64,000 bases of DNA from positions 3,038,001 through 3,102,000 of the forward strand of contig JANTQA010000045.1 in assembly GCA_027625915.1 (NCBI GenBank). Direction: 5' to 3'. The stretch comes from Anaeramoeba flamelloides (lineage: Eukaryota > Metamonada > Anaeramoebidae). A program made the position numbers and the translations under genes. Shown in pieces: positions 22,191-37,300 of this stretch. Each line of letters starts with the position of its first letter. Within the stretch, counting starts at the first letter, position 1. The notes below the pieces were generated by a model that ran no database searches, was not told the DNA's origin, and saw only the letters and a list, made by a program, of their open reading frames with translations.

Positions 22191-25100
22191 ATGTGGAAGA
22201 GAAGAAAAAACCAAAATATAAAAAAGAACGGATCCGAGAAAAGAAAAAAGAAAAACAAGGATCTTGAAAATCTCACAAAGCTTACAAACAAACTATCAAA
22301 GGAAAAAGATTGTGGAAAAAAAAAAAACCAAACACAGATAATTATTAATGATTTTTTTGAAAGGGTTGTTTGCCAAACTAAAAACACAAAAGAATTATTT
22401 GAATAGTAAAATTCCCTTTTTTAAAAATCAGACCTAATAACCTTTTTCTCTTTTTTTAGGTCTTCCTTTTTCTTACTGAGAAAAAAAAAAAACATAATTT
22501 AAGATCATCATTCTTCTTTTTATTTTCTCTTTTCTATATTTTAATCGAATTTACACAAATCTCTTTAAAGTCCAAAATTGACTGATAATATTTTAAGCAT
22601 ATTTACAGAAACTTTTCTTGATCTTGTAAATGAAAAACAGGAACTGTTGAGTGGTGGTTGCAAAATCTTAAAGCGATATTTACCAATAATTGAAAAGATC
22701 TTTTCAGGTATTTCCGTTTTAAGTGAGAAGAAATTTGTTATTGGAATTCTCGTCAAGAAAAAATTTTATCCAGTTTTAATCCAATTTTTAAACTCAATAA
22801 AACTCACTACCTTTAATCAAGAAAAACAGCAAGAAAAAGAAAAACAGCAAGAAAAAGAAAAAGAAAAAGAAAAAGAAAAACAGCAAGAAAAAGAAAAACA
22901 GAAAGAAAAAGAAAAAGAAAAAGGGAAAACAAAAGAGAACCCAATTAATCAAAAGAAAAATATTCTTTATCCGATATTCCAAATTTTAAAAAACACTTGT
23001 AGATTAGAAAATGGACTAAGACATTTAATTGAAATTAATGCATTTTCTGATATTTTAATGAGAATAAAGAAAGAAATAAACAATGAAGAGGAAAAAAATG
23101 AATATTTATTATTTATAAATTATTCAATCGAATTTGTAAAATATATTTTAACTTTAAATAATGTGAACATTTTTTATGAACATTTGAAAGAAATCAATTA
23201 CCAAAATTTATTAATTGAAAAATTAGAGGGAACAATAACCACAGATGTTGATGATTTTTTATCGTATTTAAAAATATTAATTGAATTATTGTCAAACCCT
23301 ATCAATCAAACAAATAGCTTTCGAAACGAATTTAATGTGAATGACGGTTATCAAAAAGTTTTGGAGATCTTTTTCAAAGTTACAACAAAATCACAAGACT
23401 ATCAACTCATTTGGAAGTTTATTATTGAAAGTTTTGGGATGTTAGCTTTAACATTAAGTTTTCTAAAGAATGATTTGAAATCTGATTCAGAGGGTAATGA
23501 AAATAATAAGGATAATAATGATCTTGAATTTAACCACAATGAAAAAAACAATTATAATGATTTTGATAATGGCTTTGAATTGATTGAATCATCAGAAATT
23601 ATAAATAATGGAAAGAATGAAATTATCAATGATTTAAATCCTTTGTTTTTTCTGGAAAAAATATTTACAAAGTTTAAAACATCAAAGAAGCATGATTTAA
23701 ATTATATTCGAAATTTGATCTTACAAAAATTTATTTTTTGTCTTGAAAAAAAGTCACATTATCTCATCTTTACAGAAAATGAAATTTTAAAAAATTGTTT
23801 GCAATTATTTGAATATCTTTCAAAAGAAAATCAAATACTTTTTTTTACACTTTTGGATTTTTTAATTCTTAAAAATAAGGAGAATTTACCAAGAAACGAA
23901 ATTGAGTCTCTTTTTTATTTATTCACCAAAGATATCAAGAAAAAAAATTTTATATCAATAATAAATTTTTTTAACAAATTTTTTAAGAATAAAAATAAAA
24001 TTACTTCCAAATTTCTTGAATATAATATAATGTCTTTTTTAATTGCATCAATATTTAAATATTCGATACAATATGATGATAATGAGAACGAAAATAAAAC
24101 AGATAAAAAGAAAAAAGAAAACCAGGAAAAGGGGAAGGAAAAGGAAAAGGAATTAAACAAAATGAAAAAAGAAAATAACCAAAAGAATAATAATAATAAT
24201 GAAATATTAAATGAAAAACAAAAAGAAGAAAAAGAATTCAAAAATAAAAATGAAAAGGTAAAGGAAAAAGATAATATAAAGGGGAAAAAAAATCAAGAAC
24301 AAGAAAAAAAGAAAGAAAACCAAGAACAAGAACAAAAACAAAAACAAGAACAAGAACAAGAACAAGAAAACCAAGAAAAAGAAAAAGAAAAAGAAAAAGA
24401 AAAAGAAAAAGAATTCAAAAAGGAAAAGGAAAAAGAATTAAACAAAATGAAAAAAGAAAATAACCAAAAAAATCAAACAAACAATGAAACATTAAATGGC
24501 AAACAAAAACAAGAAAAAGAATTAAACAATAAAACAATAAAGGAAAATGAAAAACATCATAAAGAAATGGAAATAAAACAAAAAAAGGGTTTTACAAATA
24601 AATTAATATGTTTAAAAGAAATAATTAAATTAATTAATAATTTTATACTTTATACAAAAAAGGGTGAATTATCATTTCGAAACTTAAATGGGATCGAAAC
24701 TATCAAAACAGTATTTGAGAATGAAAATATGATAAAAAAATCGAAAATAATATTTTATAATCTATTAAAAACTTGTTTAATTAAAAATCCAAAAAAATGT
24801 ATTGAGGGGTTTAAGATCATGTTAAAGGAATTAGATAATTTGCAAATTAAAAATGAATTACAAAACAATTTCCAATTTTTACAAATTTTTAAAAATATTA
24901 TTCGAAATAACTCTTTATTTATTGAAATATTACTTTCAAATTTAAAATATTATATAAATCTTATTGAAAAAATTAGTCAAATTAATGATGATAATGAAAT
25001 AATTTTGTTTATTGAACAAATTATACAAATATTTATAATTTCAAGCTCAACACATTTTCATATTAAACCAAAAATTAAAAAATTATTATTAAATTATCTT

Positions 25101-28100
25101 AAAAAAATGATTTTAAAGTCAAATATACTAAAATCCAAATATCAAAATAGAATATTTTATTATTTAATTGATTTTTCTTTAAATTCTTATGATTTAATTG
25201 TTTCAAATTATCATATCAAAAATTCGCCTCACTACAATAATAGAAATAACAATATTATAAACAAGGAAAAAAACAAGGAAAAAGAACGGGTAAAAGAGAT
25301 TGAAAAAGAAATGGGAAAGGAAATGGGGAAAGAGATTGAAAAAGAAATGGAGAAAGGAAGGGGGGAAGAAAGGGAAAGAAGAAAGGAAGGAGGAAAGGGA
25401 AGAACGAAGGAAATAGGAATGAAAATACATAAACAAAACGAGGAACAATTTTTAAAAAATATATTTAATTCTGATGATTTTAAGCCAGAACCGGAAATAA
25501 GAAATCCCGAACCAATCTATATTCTTTTTGAATTGTTATTAAAACAAAATAATAATATGAATTATTTCTTAAAAATTATTAATTATTTAGTTAATATTAA
25601 TTTATTTAATTTGAAGCAAATTATAAAAATTAATTTATGTGAATTTATAATGATAAATTATAATTCAATATTTTTATTAAGGGACGGCTTTATAAATATA
25701 AAGGAAAAAAATGATAATAATTTACAAAATAAAGATAGTATTTTTATATTAAAAAAAATATTTTTCAAAATTGCCCAAACTCAATTTACAATAAATGATT
25801 TAAGAATTTTTTTAAATTTTTTAATTTCAACTAATGGTAAAATACGAGAAAAGTTATTAGATTTATTTTTTACAATAAGTGAAAAAAAACGATTTTTATC
25901 TTCAGTGGAATTCAATTTGTTGTTACCAAATTCAAAAGCTTCAATTATTCTTCCCAAATTAAATGGCAACCACAATAATAACAACATGAATAACAATCAA
26001 GTGTTCCCACCACAAAATGGATTTTCCATTTTAATGTGGATTAATTATCAATTCAGTACAGTTGAGGATAATAATCATAAAGATAAGAATAATAAAAAAT
26101 ATGAAAATAAGAATAAGGCGATGAAAAATTCCAACAAAATAAAACCATTTCATATTCCAATAAAATTAATTAAAATTATTTCCAATAACGATAATAATAA
26201 TATAATATTTTCTAGTTATATTCAAAATAACAATATTCATATCAAGTTTGAAGATTTCAATTATACATTTAAAAAAATTAATCTCAAACAACATAAATGG
26301 TATCATATTTGTATTAATTACCAGCGTTTAAAAAATCAGAAAAAGGATATGATTACTCTGTATATTGATGGTGTTGAAATAGAAAATGTACAGTTTACAA
26401 CCAAATATAAAATTACAAATGATTGTAGTTTAATAATCGGGGAAAATGGAAGTGATTCTTCCCATCGAAATCAAACGAAAATTTTAGAGCAAAGGAAAAA
26501 TTCAAATCAAAAAAATGTTTCCTATAACAAAATCCATAACGGTGGCCTAAAATGGTATTTAGGACCATTTCATCTTTATTCAACTTTTTTAAGTTCCAAA
26601 AACATTTATAGATTATTTTTGTTAAAGGATAATTATACCGGATCCTTTTTAGATTCAAGTAAATATTTAAAAAATTTTGAAATTATCAATTGTATAATCA
26701 ATAAATCAAAAATAAAAATTTTGACTCCGATAATAAAAGATTTATTTGAAAACGATAATGAAGATCCACCATTAATAAATTCTCAAATTATTTTTTCATT
26801 ATATATTGATAATTGGAATAAAAAAACGAATATTATTCAAAATGAGAAAATTATTTTTAACAATTCCAGTTTAAATGGGTCACCGACTGCGCAAATAAAT
26901 GGCAACATTACAAAATATTATACAAAAAAAACAATCACCAATGAAATCTTAAAAATTGGCGGGAGTAATATATTATTGTATTTATTAGAAATTGGCGAAA
27001 CATCTTCATGGATTAATAAAATGATCATAATCATTCGACACTTTTTGGCAGCCAACGATCAAAATTATAGAGAATTCCAAAAAAATAATGGCTATGAAAG
27101 AATTTCCTTCTTATTAAATCAGAAATATCATTTAATAACAAAAGAAACTGTAATAACTTTATTTGAATTTGTTAATATCAAGCAAAGTATTTATGATTCC
27201 CAGCCAATGATTTTAAATAATTATGTCATTCAATTTATTATTTTGGATTGGGAGCTTTGGAAAAGGTTTCCGGTTAAGATACAATCAAATATCTTTTTGA
27301 ATTTATCCAAATTATTAAAATCTTCAAATTCTTTTAATGAATATAATTTAAAACAATTAAGAAAAATTAATTTTATTTCCAAATTATTTGAAATTTTACA
27401 AGATTATACCTTATCAATAAAAGTAATTGATCAAATAATTTCCTTATTATTAAAAGTTTTGCTAAAATTTAATGAAAATGAAATATTAAAATTGGCTAAT
27501 TTTGTTAAATATTTAATTTTATTCCAGAGAGAAATAAATTGTGGGGATGAAGAGGAAGTGGAAGATGAAGATGAAAATAAAGATAAAGTTAAAGATATAG
27601 ACCAGAATGAGGAAGAGAATGGGAATGGAAGTGGAAGTGGAAGTGGAAGTGAAGGTGAAAATAAAATTGAAATAAATAAACAAAAAAATATACATAATAC
27701 TGGAAATGATAATGAAAAAAATAACAAAGCAATTTTCAAAAAAACGGAAAAATCAATAATTATTTTAAAAAAATTATTAAAATCCATTTTTAATTTAATT
27801 ATTACACAAAAACATAATTATGAAAATATTGAAATTTTATCAAATATTTTTAATTTTAATTGGATCTTATTGATTTTAAAAAAAAATGAAAATGAAGACA
27901 TTATTGTTTTTATCATTTCAATACTTTGCAAATTATTACAAATCAATCCCCAGTATCGTCAATTTTTTTTAAACTTTAATGGATTTTCTCATCTGATAAA
28001 TTACACAAACAAATTTTGGAAAATTCAAAAAATTACTGTATTATTTTTTTCATTAATGATTTGTCACCCCATTGAAGATGTTTTCCATTTAAAAAAAAAA

Positions 28101-31100
28101 GAAGTAAATACTTTTTTTAATCGGAATTTTCAAAATAATTTATTTGAACAAAAAAATAATTATTTGGACTTTTGCTCTCGTGTTTATTCATTATTATTCA
28201 AAATTATAACTTGTTCACAATCATATTATTTAGAAAACAAATTATTAATATTATTTAAACAACAGAGAAATGAAAAAATAGATATTTCATCATCGTCATC
28301 GTCATCGTCATCGTTATCACAGGTGAAAATAATCCAAAACATGGAATTAATGAAAATAAATAATTTTAATTTAAAATTATTAAATAAAATTCAATTACTA
28401 ATGAGCGAAAATGAAAATTTAAAAAGAAAATTTCTCTCAATACCTTTTATTCATTCTCTTTGTCAAATGATTTTTTCAATTAAATGCTTAAATTTATTCA
28501 AATCATTTAATAATATTAAAACAGTATTAAAAAGTTGTGAAAATAAATTATTAATAAAATTATATAATGAAATAATTTTCAAGGAAAAAGAAAGAAATGT
28601 AAAAGAAAAGAAGGAAAAGGAAAGGGAAAAGGAAAAGGAAAGGGAAAAGGAAAGGGAAGAAGAAAATAGAAAAAGTACGGAAAAAGAAAAAGAAAAAGAA
28701 AAAGAAAAAGAAAAAGAAAAAGAAGAAGAAAAAGAAAAAAAAAAAGAAGAGGGAAGAGAAGAAGAAAATATAAAAAGTACAGAAAAAGAAACAGAAAGGA
28801 AGATAGAAAAGGTGACGGAAAGTGGGATGGGAAAGGAAGAAAGGGGAAAAGAAAACAGTGATAAAGAAAATGAAAGGGTTATGGAAAATCAAAAAAATGT
28901 GAAAACTGAAACTGGAAACAATTATAACTTAACAAAACTAATTAATAATATTTTAACAAAGTATTTAAAAAAGAAAAAACTACCCAAACAATTTTTAATA
29001 TTTATTGAATGGATAATTTGTAATATAATTTTATGTTGTAATAATATTATTAAACCTAGTTTAAATTTAATTTCTTATGAAATAAACAATATTTTTCAAA
29101 AAAAATCCCAAATAAACTACGAAAAAATGATTTTAAAAAATATTATGAATATGTTGCCTGATGAAATATATAAATATTTTAATATTAATAATAAATTAAT
29201 ACCACATTATTTAATAATTCTAGACAATTTGCAAAAATTTACCAAATTTATTGAAATCAAATTATATCAAGATTTGTTTAATTCGAACGAGTTATTTATT
29301 TTTGAATTTTTTTTAAAATTGTTAAATAAATTAATTAATATTCCAAGTTTTCAAACGAGTGGTTTTTCTAAAAGGAAAAAAAGAAATAATATTATAAGTA
29401 AATTAAATAAAATTTATGAAAATTTTACAATAATATCTATTTATATTATTAAAAAAATCGAAAACGAAGAAAAAAAATTACTTAAATTTTCACAATTGTT
29501 ATCAAATTATCAACAAGTGCTTATTAGTAAATTTAATTCTGATGAGAAATTTAAAAAAATCATTTTTTCATATTTCTTTCGAACAATTATCCAAATTCAA
29601 AATAAAAAAATAAAAAACATTAATTATTCGATATGGTGCAATTATAAAAATAATGTGGACAACGATCAAATAAAAATAATTTTAAATTATCCGATTGAAA
29701 AACAAACTAATATCAAAATTTTAAAGGAATTGGATAATTATTTTAATAATAATAATAATAATAATCAAGAATTTAACAAAAACATAAATAACTGTATCAC
29801 AAATATTAATAATGAAATGGATCAATATATCTTGAAATATTTTAATAAATTTAATCAAGAAATAAAAATGATAGTGAAAGAAAATAATGATAATGATGAT
29901 GATTATGATTATAATAATGATAACAATAATGATAATAACAATAACAATACCAATGATAATGATAATGATAATAATGATAATGATAATAATAATATAGATT
30001 ATTATAAAACTTATAATAAAGAAAAAAAAATGATTAATCAATCAATTAATTTTGAGGATCAAAAACACGAACATGAATTAGTTTTATTTAAGGAAAGGAA
30101 ATTATTGGAGAAAAAAATGAAAGATATTGAAATAAATGATCGGAATAATTATTTATCAGCGACCTGGGAAAATATTAAATCAAATTTAACTCGGGAAAAG
30201 GCAATTTTTTATAATAACGGTAAAGTTTCCGTCAATGATGATAAAGACTGGAACAACAACAACGATCAAAACAACAACAAAAAACAATTTAAATGGATTT
30301 TAACAAATTTTGAAAGTAATTTAAGAATGAAAAAGGTATTAAAAAAATTAAAAGATCCTGTTATTTATCCAACTCATCTAGAAGAGGTAAAGAAAAGAAG
30401 TTCTAAAAAAAATCCAAAAACGCAATCCAACGGAAAAAAAAAAAAAAAAATTAGTGCAATGAATCAAATAATTGAAGATCTAGAGTTTAAGGATTGGTCG
30501 CATATTGAAAACATTAATCTTTTTGATATTGATAAAGAATCTATCGAACAAAGGACCTTCCGAATGATTGAAAAGGGGGAAAAAATCCATTCGAGATATA
30601 ATTGTAATACTGTAAGAGGGCTGGATGTTGTGCCTGGGCTCTTTTTAATCTGTTTGAATGGGTTTTATATCATCGATAATTATCATTTAACAAAGAAAAA
30701 TATTATCGAATTTGTGGAATCGCCAATTGAAAATTCAGAAATTAACCAAGTAAAATTAACACATAAAAAAAGGTACATCTTAAACTGTCAAAAGTGGCTA
30801 TATGATGGTATCAATGAAATGTGCTTAAGGAGATATTGTTTACAGCAAATCGCAATTGAATTTTTTCACAAAGACGGAAATAGTTCATTCGTCTGCTTTG
30901 AAAAAAACCAAAGAAATAGCATTTTTAAAATTATTAAAAATAATATGGAAAAGGTGCAAAGCATTCACTCAATTTCAAATGGTCATATTTTTAGTTCAAA
31001 TTTAAATTCCTCTCCTGTTTTAAAAAATTCTTTTATACACTTCAGTGCCTTAAATTCCAAATTTCAAAAAAAATCAAAAATAAGTAAATTTAACTTTAGT

Positions 31101-31309
31101 AATTTAACCAAATTATGGCAAAACAATTTGGTTTCCAATTTCCAATATTTAATGTTTCTAAATACTATCGCTGGTAGAACTTATCACGATTTATCACAAT
31201 ATCCCGTTTTTCCTTGGGTTTTAAAGGATTACGATTCGGAATTTTTAGATTTAAAGGATCCTAATGTTTACAGGGATTTATCAAAAACTGTAATTTTAAT
31301 TTTCTATTT

Positions 31310-31340
<31 letters not shown>

Positions 31341-34300
31341 GAATTTTTAATTTAAACAAATGATTTTTTTTTTTTTATTTTTATTTAATAATGATAATTT
31401 AACAAAATATTTAGATGGGCGCATTAGATCCCAAAAGGGCCAAATTATTTAGAAAACGGTATAAAAATTGGAGAGATCCAATAACTAAGATACCTGCATT
31501 CCATTATGGTACCCATTATTCAAGTGCTGGTTCTGTTTTATATTATTTAGTTCGTTTAGAACCTTTTACAAAGCAACATGTTCAATTACAAGGTTTGTTT
31601 TTATAATTCTTTTTATTTTTAATCATATTCAATAATTTTGCATCTTTCCTATAATTTTCTAATCAAAAATATATGTTGTTTTAAACAATTGAAGTACTTT
31701 TTTTTTTTTTTTTTTTTTTTGTAATTATTTTTCATGATTTAGCTTCAAATTAGAAATTAAATCAATTTATAAAGAGTTGAGTGTGTATTGGAAATGTGGT
31801 TAAAAGTTTGAAATTTATGATCCTGAAAAATTGGTTTCTGTGTTTTCTGTGATTTCTGTGATTAACAAAATATCTACGTTTTTGAAGAGAAAAGTTAAAT
31901 TCTATTTTAAACTTTTTAAAAAAATTGCGAAATTTATGAATCTATCAAAGATTCCTGAAAATAAAAAATACTCAAAAATCTTTTAACCACTTAAAAACAC
32001 CTTTTGAAGAACTTTTGAGAAACTCTAGTACCAATATACTCTGTTTAATGTTAAAATTGTAATTTTATTGTAGACCATATTTTTTTTCAACTGAAAAATA
32101 CAACATTTAAAAAATTACAAATTTTTACGAATAGTATCCAACCCATTTTGTGTGAAAGGAATTGGTATCTTAGATGCATGTAACATTTTTGATCATTGCT
32201 AAATGGTATTAATTAAGGAGTGAAAATGTCTTTGTAAATGACAATTTCTAATTGTGCACCATTACTCATAATTTTATAATCTTGAAACAATCCAAAAATT
32301 ACTGAGTAAGCTCTAATTATGCAGAAACACACTACACGTATATATACCCTACACAAGGTTACCTAGAGTCAAACCTGATTTAACTTTCCATTCTAGAAGA
32401 GAAATTGGTTTAATCTAGCCCAACACATCCCAACACACACTACCAAACCCAAATATACCCTGAAATACACATAAACTTAGCCTAACAAGTACGAACAACT
32501 CTACTCAAAAGTTACCAAAAACTTTTCAGAGGGTTTAAGGAAGAAAATTCAAAAAAAAAATAATTTGTCTGAAAGTAAAATTGTTATTTTACAATAAAAA
32601 TTTTTCTCTCAACACTATGGTTTCTTAAAAGTTCTTCCAAAAGTGTTTTAAAGTGGTTAAAAAATTTTCGAGTATTTTCGATTTTCAAGTATTTTCGGGA
32701 ATATTTCAAACACCCAAACTTTACAACATTTGTAAATATCACCATTAGGTTCAATAATAGTTTTCTAATATATGACCTTTTTATTGTTTTTGGAAATAAA
32801 TAACAAATAAATTTGATTTTTAAAAAGTGTGGTGTTTTTTCTAAAGTATAATTAGAATAATCTGGCAATTTACGCACTTTCTTTCAAATATTTTTTCTAT
32901 TTTGGGTTTGAAAAATCAATTTGAATAAATTAAAGAGTATTTATCAATATTTTGTTTTTTACTTTCTTGATCCTTTATGAATTGGTAAAACAAAATTTTC
33001 GTTTTACTTTTTTGAATTTAACATTTTTTCCTAAACTTAAAAAATGTATATTTAATGTTTAAAATTTTTGAACTCTTTGATCTCAAGTTCAAAAAGAGGT
33101 GGCTAAATAATGGTAAAAAAAAAACGTAAATTTTATATTTTTGAGGATCATTTTTAATAAAATTATTTTATTTCGATTTAAAACCTTTTCTTGAATCCAA
33201 AAATTACGACAAAAAAAAAACAAAAAATTATGATTGGGAAAACAAACCAAACTGAACAAGATAAACAAACATGGGAAAAAAAAAAAAAAAAAAATTAAAT
33301 TAAATTCATTAATACTTATAATTATACTGTAAATATATGGGGTTTGTTAAGAGGATAAATCAAATTGTAAATGTTTATCTGTTTAAACATAACCAATTTT
33401 CTTGGAAGTTGTACAATTTTTATTATTCATATTAAATGTTAATTCCTAATAAAGATAATTTATGGATTGATGGTTAATAAAAAAATATATCACGTTATTG
33501 GTTTTTTGTTTGAATTCGCAAAAGATTTCATTTTTGTAAACCGAAATGATGTTAATAGTAAACAGATATTAATCCACAAAAATCGGATATGTTATAAAAT
33601 GGCGAAATTTCGCGAATTGAACTTTTATTTTTAATTGTTAATTAATTAAATTGATAATAAAAATAAAAATATTTACTTATCTTTAACACACTTTCAAAAA
33701 GCACTTTTTTGTATACTTAAACATTTTTCAACCAAACACAAGATAAAAAATAAATATTTTTTTTTTTTTTTTATTGAGGAGGAAGTGTAGATTACACTCT
33801 AAGTGCCCTTTTACTTAAATTCCCTTTCAGAAATTTAAGCGTAAAATCATAGATTTCACGATTATTAATTAACGAAAATAATTTTAAGCTATCATAATTT
33901 AAAATTATTTCATTAAAATTTAATTCTTTTAACTTTTTCAGAAAAATTAATCTATCTTTTTTATAGGAAGGACATACCCATAAAAAGTGATCAATATTTT
34001 CTATTATTTCCTTATGTTCATATTTTAAACATAAAGGACAAAATTTATTTGAGTTTTTATTTATTACATAATAATATCTATTTAAGCAGTTGGTAAATGT
34101 TCTGAATTTTAGAATTGTTGAACTTGATGGATAACTTAAATATCTTTGATTAATAAATAAATTTTTTTGGTTTTTTAATTATTGCGAAATATTTTTGTAC
34201 CTTCCAACTGGTAGAATTCAACAACTCATTATAATTATAATTATAAATTTCCTTTTTAAGAAGGTTTAAACTCTCCGACTTCCAGTTAATTTTATTGTTT

Positions 34301-37300
34301 ATTCTATGATTAAATTTTATTAATTTTTCCAGATAGGGTAGAGATAATTCTTTTTAATTTATTTTTGAATTTGAATTTCTTTTTTATTGATTGATATTAC
34401 CAAATTTTCGAATTTAAATTCTGTTTTATAAATAAGAATTGGTGTGTTTCTGTTTATTTTGCAGATTTCAGTAATACATGTATTAATTCAAGAGTTTAAA
34501 TAGTTTAGGGTTGCTATTTTATAATTATATATTTCTAATCCATATGTTAATTGACTTAATATAAAAGATTTAAATAATCTTAATTTTAAATTATTTGTTA
34601 ATAAATTATTATTGAATAATTGTTTAGAACTATTATATGTTTCTCTTTTGCCTTTTTTAGGTTATAGACTAAATGTGAAATTTTTTCCAAATAAATTCCC
34701 AAATATTTAATTTTTGATAAATCTTGAGTAATTTCTGTTTTGTCTTCATTAGGTTTTAATCCAAATTGGACAATTACTTGATATATAGCATTTAATTTTT
34801 CATTTATTTGATTCATATTCCCTTTTATGATTAAAATTAAATCATCTGCAAACATTTGACAATGATTTGTTAATGGTATTATTTTTAATAATAGAAAATG
34901 TGAAATAAGAGCAAATATAATCGGTGATAATGGATCCCCTTGGAATATACCGAGTCCTTTTCCTTGATAATATTTTACTAAAAATTTTTGAATAATTTTA
35001 TTTAAAATAAACTTTTTTATTGTTTTCCTAATTATTTTAAAACTGATTGAGTCAAAGCATTTTGCTATATCAATCATTATAATATGAGTTTTATCATTTT
35101 TATTTTCATTATTTGTTTTTATCTGATTGTAAATATTTAAAAAGTTTAATACCGCAACACGAGTATCAAATTTTTTTCGAAAGCCAAACTGCGCTTTATG
35201 AATAAATTCCCAACAAGGCTCAATAAGTTTATATAGCATTTTAAGAAATAATCTTGGTAGATTTTGATTAATTGAAATAGGTCGATAGTTTAAAGCGACT
35301 CCTTCATTTCCCTTTTTATGAATAAACAAAATTGATCTTTTTTTGATATATTCAATAGTTTTATCATTAGGGTTCAATAACCAATTATTAAATATATTTT
35401 GTATTGTAATTAGAAATTTTTTATAATTTTTGTTCTCAATTGGTTCAATATCTATAAAATTTTCTCCATCGATGTTAAATTTTAAATTCTCGATTTTTTG
35501 AAATCCTTTCACTGATTTGTTTTTTAAATTTTTAATAGTATTTTTAATTTTTTCCATTGGAAAATAAATATAAATTTTTGACTCTTTTAAATTATTTATT
35601 TTAAGATTTTTTATATAATCTAGAATTTTTTGATTTGGTTCAATTGAATTTTTTTTAATATGACCAAAATACTCTTCAATCATATTTTTATTGTTTAAAA
35701 TCATTTTCATTTTTTTAGACCTTATTAAATTTATTTTTTTCCAAAAGTTCTTTTTTTGATTAAATTCTAAATTTATTTCATTAAGAAATTTATTCCAAGC
35801 TACTTTATTTATTTTTTTGATTCGATGAATTAAATTTGGGATTAGACAAGAGATTTTTTATTAATGGAGCGATTTCGTAATCTGTTTTTTCTTCTTTATA
35901 AATTATATCTTTGAACTGAATGAATTTATTTTTGAAATTTTTTATTGTAGTGATATCTAAAAGAAAATTTTTTTCTGAAAAGTAATTAGTAAATAATTTT
36001 TGATAAGTATTCTGATTTGAAATTCTATATTTTTTTTTTAATATTCCAATCTGTTTTTAAGGCAAGATTATTAATTAACATTTTATGGTCTGATAAACTA
36101 TTTTGTATTGTTTTTTGAATTTTTTAAAATAAAATTATTTTTTAAAATTGATTAAGATATGGTCAATATTATTTGTTCTGCTATTTGATGTATTTGGAAT
36201 TATTTTGAAATTTTTTAATTGGAAATTTTTCATTATTTCCATTTCTGTATGATTAAAATCTCCCAGAATAACTGTTTTGAAATTATGATATTGAACTACT
36301 AATTTCTGAATAATTTTACCAAATTCATTTTTTCTGTCTTCTCTGAAGTATAAATTAATAAAGATAATATCTGTGAAACTAATAATCTGGATATCTTGAT
36401 CTGGATATTGGATTTCAGAAATAAACTTTAAATAAATTTTTTTAAATAATATTTGTAAACCACCTTTGGCCTTTTTTTCACCATAACTATTCTTAATTAC
36501 TGAGGAATAAAAAGTCAAATTTGGCTTATTTTTTGTTTTTTGTTTCTTGTAGAAAACAGATATCTATATCATTATTAATAAGAAAGGATTCTAAAAGTTT
36601 TTTTTTGTCAAATTTATTTAATCCCCTGATATTGAATGAGGAAAAAATCAATTTAAAATTTAAAATTTTATTATTTATTCCCCTTTTTAATCTCTTTTTA
36701 CCATTAAATTTCTGAATGATATATTTTTTTATTATTGATGATATGAATTGTCATATCTTTTGGTATTATTTGCAGATTGTTTTTTTATTGTTTTAATCAT
36801 TTTTTAAAATATTTTCATATTTATCCCATAAAACAATCATGTTTTCCCCCTTTTTTTTACAAGTCTTAAAATCGGATATTTATTAATTAATTTAAAGACT
36901 TGTAAAATTTTTATAATTTTTGTTTAAAAATTAATTGGTTTAATAACCCAACTTTTTGTAATTTGTTACAATTTTTGCAATTATTTTTATGTGGATATAA
37001 ATTATTAATTTTTCCATTATTTGTAATTGTTAAATAATTGAATTTTTTTAAAATAAATAAAAAAAAAATTTTCAAAAAAAACTATTTTTTTATTTTTTAT
37101 ATAATTATATTTATTAGTTGATTGTTGGTATGTATAATTAAAGGATTTTTTAAACCAATAAATGAAATGTATAAAATTAAGTTTTTTTATTTTCCAAAAT
37201 GTAAATTCATTAAATATTATTAATAATAATTTTAAAATAATAAAATTTGTTTGATAGTCTTTTGTTTTTGTTGATAATATTTAAATTAAGTATTATTGGA

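Noticed and set aside
22578-22580. TTG as start of the giant BEACH frame
   Set aside because: Not an ATG. The frame continues upstream to a TAA, and an exon starting with ATG at 22191 joins in phase 2.
24100-24560. Regular GAAAAA spacing resembling a tandem or CRISPR-like array
   Set aside because: No unique spacers; it is codon-level KE repetition within a conserved reading frame.
28560-28892. Phe-rich minus-strand frames across the BEACH coding region (also 22794, 23915, 25203, 27431, 29721)
   Set aside because: Shadows of Lys/Glu or Asn/Asp runs on the coding strand.
32584-32877. 97-codon minus frame in the BEACH intron
   Set aside because: Formed by one arm of a long inverted repeat; no conserved motif.
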